NCBI RefSeq assembly: GCF_003854895.1
Contig: NZ_CP033966.1
Location: 3,534,001-3,598,000 of the forward strand
Reading direction: 5' to 3'
From: Pigmentiphaga sp. H8
GTDB taxonomy: Bacteria; Pseudomonadota; Gammaproteobacteria; Burkholderiales; Burkholderiaceae_B
Length of the DNA stretch: 64,000 bases
In this document: positions 26,198 through 32,968 of the stretch, piece by piece
How positions within the stretch are numbered: the stretch's first letter is position 1
Layout of the letters: every line of letters starts with the position of its first letter
The notes under the pieces: generated by a model
Database searches by the model: none
What the model was told of the DNA's origin: nothing
Seen by the model: only the letters and a program-made list of their open reading frames with translations
Position numbers and translations under genes: made by a program

Positions 26198-27271
26198 ATG
26201 GCCTCCGACAGCCTCGAACAACTGCATGCCGACATGGAACGGGCGCGCCTGGTGCCCACGTGGAAATACGTCTCGCAGTTCGTATCCATGCAGCCTGTCG
26301 TCACGTACCGGCCCTTCCTGTGGAAATGGGACCACGTACTTGCCCATCTGATGCGGGCGGGGGATCTCGTGACCCTGGAGCGCGGCGCCGAGCGGCGATC
26401 GATGGAACATACGAATCCCGACCTGCGGGCCCAATTCTCGACCTCCCATACCCTGGCCACCGCCCTGCAACTGGTGCGCCCCGGGGAACGCGCGCCCGCC
26501 CACCGCCACCAGGCCGGCGCGGTCAGGTTCGCGGCCCGCAGCCACGGCGGCGAGGTGTTCACCTGCGTCCACGGCGAACCGCTGCGCATGGAGGAGAACG
26601 ACCTCCTGCTCACGCCCTCGGGCACCTGGCATGGGCACAGGAACGACACGGAACACGATATCGTCTGGCTGGATGCGCTGGACTATCCGCTGGTCAACCT
26701 GCTGCAGGCAAGCTGGTTCGAACCGGGCGACGACGATTCGGCGCCGCCCCGGCCCGAGGGCTATACGACGGCCCGCTACGGCCATGCCCGGCCGGCGGGC
26801 TGGGACGGCGACCCCGATCCCCAGCCCGTCATGCGCTACCGCTGGCTCGACATGCGCGAGTCCCTCGAACGCCTGCGCCGCGAAGACGGCAGCCCCCACG
26901 ACGGCATCCTGCTGGAGTACGTCAACCCCCGGACCTCCGGCCCCACCCTGCCGACGATGTCCTGCCGCGCCCAACTCCTGAGACCCGCCGAGCACACCCG
27001 GGCGCATCGCGCCACGGCCAGTACCGTCCACTACGTGATCGAGGGCGAAGGCAGCAGCATCGTCGATGGCCAGCGCTTCGACTGGGCCCGCGGCGACGTC
27101 TTCGTCATTCCGAACTGGGCCTGGCACGAACACGTGAATCCGCACGGCCGCGATGCCATCCTGTTCTGCATCACCGACGAGCCGGTCATGCGGACGCTGG
27201 GCATGTACCGCGAACAACCCTATCCCGACCACGACGGCCGCCAGACGGTCGGATCCACCTTCACGCCCTAG
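26198..27271 (+). CDS. Two-cupin dioxygenase, gentisate 1,2-dioxygenase-like
   Basis: A protein of 357 residues with two cupin domains. The N-terminal one has the iron-ligand set H102-x-H104 (AHRHQAG) and H145 (GTWHGH); the C-terminal one has HRATASTVHYVIEGEGSSIV and WHEHVN. Size and the His pattern agree with gentisate 1,2-dioxygenase and its salicylate/1-hydroxy-2-naphthoate relatives, which split an aromatic ring beside the carboxyl group to give a maleylpyruvate-type product. The maleylpyruvate-isomerase-like gene at 28961 in the same operon supports ring cleavage. It starts one base after the receptor gene. Confidence 0.82.
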   Translation: MASDSLEQLHADMERARLVPTWKYVSQFVSMQPVVTYRPFLWKWDHVLAHLMRAGDLVTLERGAERRSMEHTNPDLRAQFSTSHTLATALQLVRPGERAPAHRHQAGAVRFAARSHGGEVFTCVHGEPLRMEENDLLLTPSGTWHGHRNDTEHDIVWLDALDYPLVNLLQASWFEPGDDDSAPPRPEGYTTARYGHARPAGWDGDPDPQPVMRYRWLDMRESLERLRREDGSPHDGILLEYVNPRTSGPTLPTMSCRAQLLRPAEHTRAHRATASTVHYVIEGEGSSIVDGQRFDWARGDVFVIPNWAWHEHVNPHGRDAILFCITDEPVMRTLGMYREQPYPDHDGRQTVGSTFTP

Positions 27272-27280
27272 GAGACGGTG

Positions 27281-28132
27281 ATGAAAGCGATGCCCGAATT
27301 CGCGCTTTCCCCCGGCGCGCCGGCGGACCCCGGACGCCGGCGCGCGATCGTCATGGAAAACCTGGGCAAGCGCTTTCTGGCCGGCAAGGGCGAATACACG
27401 GCCTTGCGCGGCGTCGATCTCGACATCCTGAACGGGGAATTCGTCTGCATCGTCGGGCCCTCGGGCTGCGGCAAGACCACGCTGCTGCGCATCCTGGCCG
27501 GCCTGGACACGCATACCGACGGCAAGCTGGCCGTACGGCCCGCCCCGGCCGGCAGGCCGCTGACCTCGGTGGTGTTCCAGGAACACTCCATCTTTCCCTG
27601 GCTGAGCGTGTACGACAACGTCGCCTACGGCGTGCGCTCCAGCGGCATGCCCAAGCCGGAAATGAAGCGGCGGGTCGACTACTATCTCGACAAGGTGGGC
27701 CTGCGGCCCTTCGCCCACGCCTACCCGCACCAGCTCTCGGGCGGCATGAAGCAGCGCGTCTCCATCGCCCGGGCGTTCGCCAACGATCCCGAGATCCTGC
27801 TGATGGACGAACCGTTCTCGGCGCTGGACGAGCAGAACCGCGCGGTCATGCAGGAAGAGCTGCTGCGCATCTGGGAAGAAACGCGCAAGACGGTCGTCTT
27901 CATCACCCACTCCGTCGACGAGGCGGTCCTCCTGGCCGACCGCATCGTCGTGCTGGGCGGGCGCCCGGGCGGCGTGCGCGCCACGCTGGCCTCGCCCTTC
28001 GCCCGCCCGCGTTCGTACGCGGCCCTGCGCGCCGATCGCGCCTATGTCGATCTCGCATCGCGGGTGGCCGCGCACATCCAGGAATCCTTCCTGCAAACCC
28101 AGTCCGACCAGACAGGAGACGGACATGGCTGA
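27281..28132 (+). CDS. ABC transporter ATP-binding protein (SsuB/TauB-like)
   Basis: A protein of 283 residues. Walker A is GPSGCGKTTLL, the Q-loop VVFQEHSIFPWLSV, the signature LSGGMKQRVSIARAF, Walker B ILLMDEPFSALDE, and the switch His FITHSVDEA. The Q-loop with FPW is typical of nitrate/sulfonate/taurine transporters. ATG 27281 follows GGAGA; GTG 27278 is too close to it. The end overlaps the permease start by eight bases. Confidence 0.93.
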   Translation: MKAMPEFALSPGAPADPGRRRAIVMENLGKRFLAGKGEYTALRGVDLDILNGEFVCIVGPSGCGKTTLLRILAGLDTHTDGKLAVRPAPAGRPLTSVVFQEHSIFPWLSVYDNVAYGVRSSGMPKPEMKRRVDYYLDKVGLRPFAHAYPHQLSGGMKQRVSIARAFANDPEILLMDEPFSALDEQNRAVMQEELLRIWEETRKTVVFITHSVDEAVLLADRIVVLGGRPGGVRATLASPFARPRSYAALRADRAYVDLASRVAAHIQESFLQTQSDQTGDGHG

Positions 28133-28946
28133 GGACCTGATCCCCATCGAACCCTCGCGCGACATCGGGCACGCGGAACGCCGCCGCCAGCGGCTGGAAC
28201 GGCTGCTGTCCGTCGCCACGCCCCTGATCATCCTGGCGGCGTGGGAAGCCCTGGTCCGCGCGGGGCTGGTCGACGCGCGGCTGTTCTCGTCGCCCAGCCA
28301 GATCGCCGGCACGTTCTGGGCGCTGGCGCAGTCGGGCGAACTGGCGCGCCACGTCGGCATCTCGCTGGTGCGCATAGGCATAGGCTTCGCGCTGGGCGCC
28401 ATTCCCGGCGTGCTCACCGGCGTCGCCATCGGGCTCTCGCCGCTGGTCAGGGCCGTGCTGTCGCCCGTCATCGCCTCGCTCTACCCCATTCCCAAGATCG
28501 CCATCTTCCCGCTGATCATGGTGATCTTCGGCATAGGCGAGGTCAGCAAGTACGTCCTGGTGGCGATCGCGGTGTTTTTCTTCATGGCGATCAACTCGGC
28601 GGCGGGCGTATTGAATGTCGAACGCATCTATTGGGACGTCGGCCACAGCTTCCGGGTCGGCCGATTGCGCCGCATCCTGACCATCGCGCTTCCCGGCGCG
28701 CTGCCCATGATCATCGCCGGCATCCGGCTGAGCCTGGGCGTGTCGCTGCTGGTGCTGGTCAGCGCCGAGTTCGTCGGCTCGAAAAGCGGCATCGGCTTCC
28801 TGGTCTGGGATTCCTGGCAGACCTTCAACATCGAAACGATGTTCGTCGGCATCGTGGTCATCGGCGCGCTGGGCTGGATCTTCTTCACGGTCGTGGACGA
28901 ATTCGAACGGCGCTTCCTGCCCTGGGCGCCCGGCAACCGGCGCTGA
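28125..28946 (+). CDS. ABC transporter permease (SsuC/TauC-like)
   Basis: A protein of 273 residues with six predicted membrane helices. The cytoplasmic EAA loop is seen around RLRRILTIALPGALPMIIAG, the site that contacts the ATPase. Family-typical segments are PLIMVIFGIGEVSKY and GVSLLVLVSAEFVG. It forms the inner-membrane channel for the ligand of the receptor at 25102. ATG 28125 has AGGAGA nearby and overlaps the ATPase gene. Confidence 0.92.
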   Translation: MAEDLIPIEPSRDIGHAERRRQRLERLLSVATPLIILAAWEALVRAGLVDARLFSSPSQIAGTFWALAQSGELARHVGISLVRIGIGFALGAIPGVLTGVAIGLSPLVRAVLSPVIASLYPIPKIAIFPLIMVIFGIGEVSKYVLVAIAVFFFMAINSAAGVLNVERIYWDVGHSFRVGRLRRILTIALPGALPMIIAGIRLSLGVSLLVLVSAEFVGSKSGIGFLVWDSWQTFNIETMFVGIVVIGALGWIFFTVVDEFERRFLPWAPGNRR

Positions 28947-28960
28947 AGGGACACGCCGTC

Positions 28961-29605
28961 ATGCTCACGCTCTACACCTACTGGCGTTCGTCCACCTCGT
29001 ACCGGGTGCGCATCATGCTCAACTGGAAGGGCCTGCCCTACCGGCCGGAGTACGTCAGCCTGCCGCGCATGGACCACCGGGCCGCGCCGTTTCTCGGCAC
29101 CAATCCGCAGGGCCTGGTCCCGGCCTTGCAGGACGGCGATTTCGAACTGGCCCAGTCGATGGCGATCTTCGAATACCTGGAGGAGCGCCATCCTTCGCCC
29201 GCCCTGCTGCCGACCGACGTCCGCCGACGCGCCTACGTGCGCATGCTGGCCAACATCGTCGCCTGCGACATCCATCCCTTGAACAACGTCCGGGTCCTGC
29301 GCCATCTGGAACAGCGCCTGGGCCTGGACGAGGCCGCCCGCAACGACTGGTACGCCACCTGGATCGCCGCCGGCCTGCAGGCCTTCGAAGCCTCGCTGGA
29401 ACACTGGGGCTGGGATGGCGACTATTGCTGCGGCGATGAACCGGGCCTCGCCGACGTCTGCCTGGTGCCCCAGCTCTACAACGCGCGCCGGTTCGGCTGC
29501 GACCTGCGCCCCTATCCCCGGCTCGCCGCCATCGCGCGGCGCTGCGAATCACTGCCGCCCTTCGCCGCGGCGCATCCTTCCACGCAGGCCGACGCGGTGG
29601 CCTGA
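28961..29605 (+). CDS. Zeta-class glutathione S-transferase, maleylpyruvate isomerase-like
   Basis: A protein of 214 residues. The N-terminal thioredoxin fold has the zeta motif SSTSYRVRIMLNWKG and NPQGLVPALQDG; the helical domain has the characteristic ANIVACDIHPLNNVRVL and WIAAGLQAFE. The match is closer to NagL-type maleylpyruvate isomerases than to general GSTs. The enzyme uses glutathione to turn the cis ring-cleavage product into fumarylpyruvate. It fits the gentisate-dioxygenase-like gene upstream; no FAH gene is in this operon for the last step. Confidence 0.85.
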   Translation: MLTLYTYWRSSTSYRVRIMLNWKGLPYRPEYVSLPRMDHRAAPFLGTNPQGLVPALQDGDFELAQSMAIFEYLEERHPSPALLPTDVRRRAYVRMLANIVACDIHPLNNVRVLRHLEQRLGLDEAARNDWYATWIAAGLQAFEASLEHWGWDGDYCCGDEPGLADVCLVPQLYNARRFGCDLRPYPRLAAIARRCESLPPFAAAHPSTQADAVA

Positions 29606-29638
29606 AGCCTCGCGTCCACCACAGGAGAGTCCCCAGCC

Positions 29639-30031
29639 ATGAAAAGCATCCATGCGCCCGAAGTCAAGGCCGCGCCGCCCCAGACCTGGACCAACTGCAA
29701 GGTCCACAACGGGCAGTTCTTCATCTCGGGCATGACCGCCCACGATCTTTCCGGTGGCGTGGAAGGCGACGGCAGCATGTACGACCAATCGCGGCGGACC
29801 TTCCAGAAGATCCGGCACCTGGTCGAGGCGTGCGGCGCCGCCATGGACGACATCATCCAGCTCAACGTGTTCGTGACCCGGATCGAGGAAAGACAGGAGG
29901 TCTGGCGGGCGCGCAAGGAATTCTTCACCGGCGACTTCCCCTGCTGCACCCTGGTCGAGGTGACGGGACTCGCCACGCCCGCCCTGAAGGTCGAGATCAA
30001 CGCCACCGGCTTCATCGGCGGCCGCGCCTGA
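29639..30031 (+). CDS. RidA-like protein lacking the catalytic arginine
   Basis: A protein of 130 residues of the YjgF/YER057c/UK114 trimer family: NGQFFISGMTAHDLSG, FQKIRHLVEACGAAMDDIIQLNVFV, FPCCTLVEVTGLATPALKVEI. In imine deaminases the position after the P-A is Arg105; here the segment reads FPCCT, with Cys103 in its place. Ordinary 2-iminoacid deamination is therefore unlikely. Rid-like proteins without Arg occur in catabolic operons as hydrolases or of unknown role. Last gene of the 21287-30031 operon; a GGAGAG site precedes the ATG. Confidence 0.85.
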   Translation: MKSIHAPEVKAAPPQTWTNCKVHNGQFFISGMTAHDLSGGVEGDGSMYDQSRRTFQKIRHLVEACGAAMDDIIQLNVFVTRIEERQEVWRARKEFFTGDFPCCTLVEVTGLATPALKVEINATGFIGGRA

Positions 30032-30049
30032 TCTCGCCCGGCGCCGCCG

Positions 30050-31408
30050 CTACATGTCCCGGCCCAGGTAGGCCCCGTCCCGCTCCAGGACCTGCTGCAA
30101 GGCGGCCACGTCCAGCCGGCGCGGCGCCACGCCGGCGCGCAGCGACAGGGCCGCCGCCGTGCCGGCCGCCTGGCCCATGGCGAAACACGGACCGGTCACG
30201 CGCGCGGCTGACTGGCCCATGTGGGTCATCGAGGCGCAGCGCCCCGCCACCAGCAGGTTGTCCACGCCCAGCGGCAGCAGCATGCGGTACGGCAGGTGGT
30301 TGAAGCCCCGCACATTGGGCACGTCGACGAACTTGAACACGATGTCGCCGGCGACGTGGGCCTCGACCGGCCAGCCGTTCACGCCTATGGTGTCCTCGAA
30401 GCTCGCGCAGCCCAGCACGTCGTCCTCGGTCAGCTGGTATTCGCCGACGATGCGGCGCGTCTCGCGTATGCCCACCTGCGGCGCGATCTCCAGGATGTAC
30501 GAGGCGTCGAAGCCGGGCGCGTACTCGCGCAGGAACTCGAAGAAGTCGCGGGCCTGGCGCCGGCCCTGCAGTTCGCCCTCGCTCAATTGCCAGGCGTCGG
30601 TGCCGTCGATCGCGGTCCCGTCCGGATTGCTGAGCTGGGTCACGTTGGCGCGCCATTCGACCGGATTCCTTTGCGGCCGCACGATGGGCGTCTTGCGTGC
30701 GAAGCGGCGGCCGTTGCGCGCGGCTTCCTCCATCAGGCGGCCGAAATGTTCCCAGGCCCTGCCGGCGCGGGCCGGATCGACGTTGTTGACGCGGAACATG
30801 GTCGACGGATACAGCATGCCGCCGTGGCCGTCGCCTTTCTCGTAGGGCACGCCCGCCGCGGCCGCCATGTCGCCGTCGCCCGAGCAATCGATATAGACCC
30901 TGCCGACCGCGGCGGCACGGCCGGACTTGGTCTCGACCAGCAGCGCGGCGATCTCGCCGGGCGAACGCATCAGCACACCGGCCGCCTGCGCATGAAACAG
31001 CAACTGGCTGCCGCTGGAGACCACCAGGTCATCGGCCGCCAGCTTGTAGGCCGCGTTGTCGTAGGCCTGCGCCATGATCTTGTCCTGGAACATGCGGTGC
31101 GGCTCGCACAGCCCGCTCAGCCCTTCCAGCGTGGCCAGCAGCTCGTCCGCCAGGCCGTGCACCACGCGCCGGTTGTCGCCGAAGACGTTGGCGTGCAGGC
31201 CGCAAAAATTGGTCACGCCGGCGGCCGTGCCCATGCCGCCCAGGAACCCGTAGCGTTCGATCAACAGGGTGCGGCAACCATGGCGCGCCGCCGCCGCGGC
31301 CGCCGTCATCCCGGCGGGCCCGCCGCCCAGCACCACCACGTCGAATTCGCCCAGCACGGGAGTCTGCCGCGCGGGTTCGGTCACGCTGGCCGGATGTGCC
31401 GCTGTCAT
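30050..31408 (-). CDS. FAD-dependent oxidoreductase
   Basis: A protein of 452 residues. FAD dinucleotide-binding motif FDVVVLGGGPAGMTAAAAAARHG with TLLIERYGFLGGMG close by, YIDCSGDGDMAAAAGVPYE in the middle, and NLLVAGRCASMTHMGQSAARVTGPCFAMGQAAG near the C-terminus, the pattern of the FAD_oxidored group (PF12831). The substrate is unknown. ATG 31408 has AAGGTGA upstream; ATG 31441 lacks a site. It converges on the ridA-like gene and diverges from a LysR gene, its likely regulator. Confidence 0.85.
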   Translation of the reverse strand: MTAAHPASVTEPARQTPVLGEFDVVVLGGGPAGMTAAAAAARHGCRTLLIERYGFLGGMGTAAGVTNFCGLHANVFGDNRRVVHGLADELLATLEGLSGLCEPHRMFQDKIMAQAYDNAAYKLAADDLVVSSGSQLLFHAQAAGVLMRSPGEIAALLVETKSGRAAAVGRVYIDCSGDGDMAAAAGVPYEKGDGHGGMLYPSTMFRVNNVDPARAGRAWEHFGRLMEEAARNGRRFARKTPIVRPQRNPVEWRANVTQLSNPDGTAIDGTDAWQLSEGELQGRRQARDFFEFLREYAPGFDASYILEIAPQVGIRETRRIVGEYQLTEDDVLGCASFEDTIGVNGWPVEAHVAGDIVFKFVDVPNVRGFNHLPYRMLLPLGVDNLLVAGRCASMTHMGQSAARVTGPCFAMGQAAGTAAALSLRAGVAPRRLDVAALQQVLERDGAYLGRDM

Positions 31409-31509
31409 TGCTTCACCTTGTCGTTCAGAGAATGCGGACATGTTATCTATTTCAAAACGGATTATCTGGTCTAATTCGACGAACCAGCTTTCGCGTTTTG
31501 GAAAAGAAG

Positions 31510-32421
31510 ATGGATACCCTGGCCAACCTGCGCGCTTTCCTCGCCACGGTGCGCGGCGGCAATTTCTCGGAAGCGGCGCGCCAGCTCGACACGGTGCCCT
31601 CGGTCGTCGCCAAGCGCATCGGCCATCTCGAATGGACCCTGGGCACGCGCCTGTTCGAGCGCTCCAGCCGCCGCGTGACGCTGACCGAGGCCGGCCACAA
31701 GTTCCACGCCCGGGCACGCGCGCTGGTCAGCGATTTCGACGACATCGCCTCGGAACTCAAGCGCGACCAGGACGCGCTGGACGGCCACATCCGGCTGCGG
31801 GCCCCGACCTCGCTCACGGTGCTGTACCTGGCCGACATCCTCGCGGCCTTCCAGCGCCGCCACGAACGGCTGACCCTGGAAGTCGCGCTGCTGGACCGGT
31901 CGGCCAATCCCGCGGAGGAAGGCTTCGACATCTCGGTCAGCGGCCGCGCCGACAGCTACGAGGGCGTGGTGGACGAGCCGCTGTGCCCGCTGCGCCAGGT
32001 CGTCTGCGCCGCGCCCGACTACCTGGCGCGCCGGCCCGCCCCCCGCCATCCGCGCGACCTGGCCGACCACGACTGCCTGGTATTCAACCCCACCGGCCAC
32101 AGCTGGCACTTCAACAGCGCAAGCGGCCCCATCAGCGTCGACGTGCCCGCGCGCCTGGGCGCCAACGACAACTACGTGCTGTATGCCTCCGCCCGCGCCG
32201 GCAACGGCATCGCCGTGCTGCCCACCTATGTCGCGCGGAGCGCGCTGGCGGACGGCAGCCTGGTGTCGCTGCTCGAGGACCACCCCTTGCAGGACGTCTG
32301 GCTCAAGGCCCTGATCCCGGCCCGCAAGCGCGCCTTGCCGCGCATGGAGCTGCTGCTGGCCTGGCTGCGCGAACACCTGGGCGGCACGCCGCCCTGGGAA
32401 AGACCCGGCGGCGGCGCCTGA
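31510..32421 (+). CDS. LysR-family transcriptional regulator
   Basis: A protein of 303 residues. N-terminal winged helix: MDTLANLRAFLATVRGGNFS, SEAARQLDTVPSVVAKRI, LFERSSRRVTLTEAG. The rest is a LysR effector domain (GHIRLRAPTSLTVLYLADIL). The gene is divergent from the FAD oxidoreductase. In the 101-base gap TTATCT occurs twice, 19 bases apart (31443-31448, 31462-31467), possibly part of the binding site. The ATG at 31510 is preceded by AAAAGAAG. Confidence 0.9.
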   Translation: MDTLANLRAFLATVRGGNFSEAARQLDTVPSVVAKRIGHLEWTLGTRLFERSSRRVTLTEAGHKFHARARALVSDFDDIASELKRDQDALDGHIRLRAPTSLTVLYLADILAAFQRRHERLTLEVALLDRSANPAEEGFDISVSGRADSYEGVVDEPLCPLRQVVCAAPDYLARRPAPRHPRDLADHDCLVFNPTGHSWHFNSASGPISVDVPARLGANDNYVLYASARAGNGIAVLPTYVARSALADGSLVSLLEDHPLQDVWLKALIPARKRALPRMELLLAWLREHLGGTPPWERPGGGA

Positions 32422-32428
32422 GCCCGGC

Positions 32429-32860
32429 CTACTCCGGCCGGTTCCGCATCCAGTCCGCCGTGTTGTAGAACGAGGCCAGCAGCTTGTCGGCCAACGCCGG
32501 CTCGACGCCGACCTGCTGCATCGCCCGGCCCATGCAGACCACCCACTGGTCGCGCTCCGTGGTGCCGATCGAGAACGGCAGATGGCGTGCCCGCAGGCGG
32601 GGATGGCCGAAGCGGCGAATGTAGTAATCGGGGCCGCCCATCCAGCCGCACAGGAACCAGAACAGCTTCTCCCTGGCCTGGTCCAGCGACGGGCCATGCG
32701 CGGCACGCAGCTCGGCCAGGTCGGCGTCCAGGTCCATCAGGTCGTAGAACCGGTCGACCAGTTCGCGCACGCGCGCTTCGCCGCCTATCACGTCGAACAG
32801 GGTCTGGCCGGCCGGAGCCGGTTCCTCGGGCTCGCGTATCAATATCGTCTTGTCGTTCAT
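32429..32860 (-). CDS. Group II truncated hemoglobin
   Basis: A protein of 143 residues. TLFDVIGGEARVRELVDRFYDLM begins the 2/2 globin fold; FLCGWMGGPDYYIRRFGHPRLRARHLPFSIG is the E/F region with the proximal His (FGHPRLRARH) and the conserved group II residues; WVVCMGRAMQQ follows. Group II globins bind oxygen or nitric oxide and are linked to nitrosative or oxidative stress. ATG 32860 follows GGAAAC; ATG 32890 is less likely. Confidence 0.88.
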   Translation of the reverse strand: MNDKTILIREPEEPAPAGQTLFDVIGGEARVRELVDRFYDLMDLDADLAELRAAHGPSLDQAREKLFWFLCGWMGGPDYYIRRFGHPRLRARHLPFSIGTTERDQWVVCMGRAMQQVGVEPALADKLLASFYNTADWMRNRPE

Positions 32861-32918
32861 GTCGTTTCCATCGAGAAGCGGAAAAAACACCGCCCTCTCA
32901 TCAGCCTGGTAGTTGCGC

Positions 32919-32968
32919 GGGCACGGCGGATCCGGCTTTGCCGGGGCGCGCGAAGCGCGCAGGGGGGG
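32919..32968. repeat. Intergenic repeat element, copy 1
   Basis: It starts GGGCACGGCGGATCCGGC and ends with a GC-rich hairpin (GCGCGC-GAA-GCGCGC) and seven Gs. The same blocks occur at 47460-47536. Both copies abut the stop codon of a minus-strand gene, here the ABC permease stop at 32969. The shorter copy lacks about 20 central bases. It may act as a 3'-end hairpin; mobility is not shown. Confidence 0.6.

Noticed and set aside
31443..31467. Direct repeat TTATCT in the LysR/FAD oxidoreductase gap as an operator
   Set aside because: Six-base repeats in an AT-rich promoter are expected by chance and lack the T-N11-A symmetry of LysR sites.
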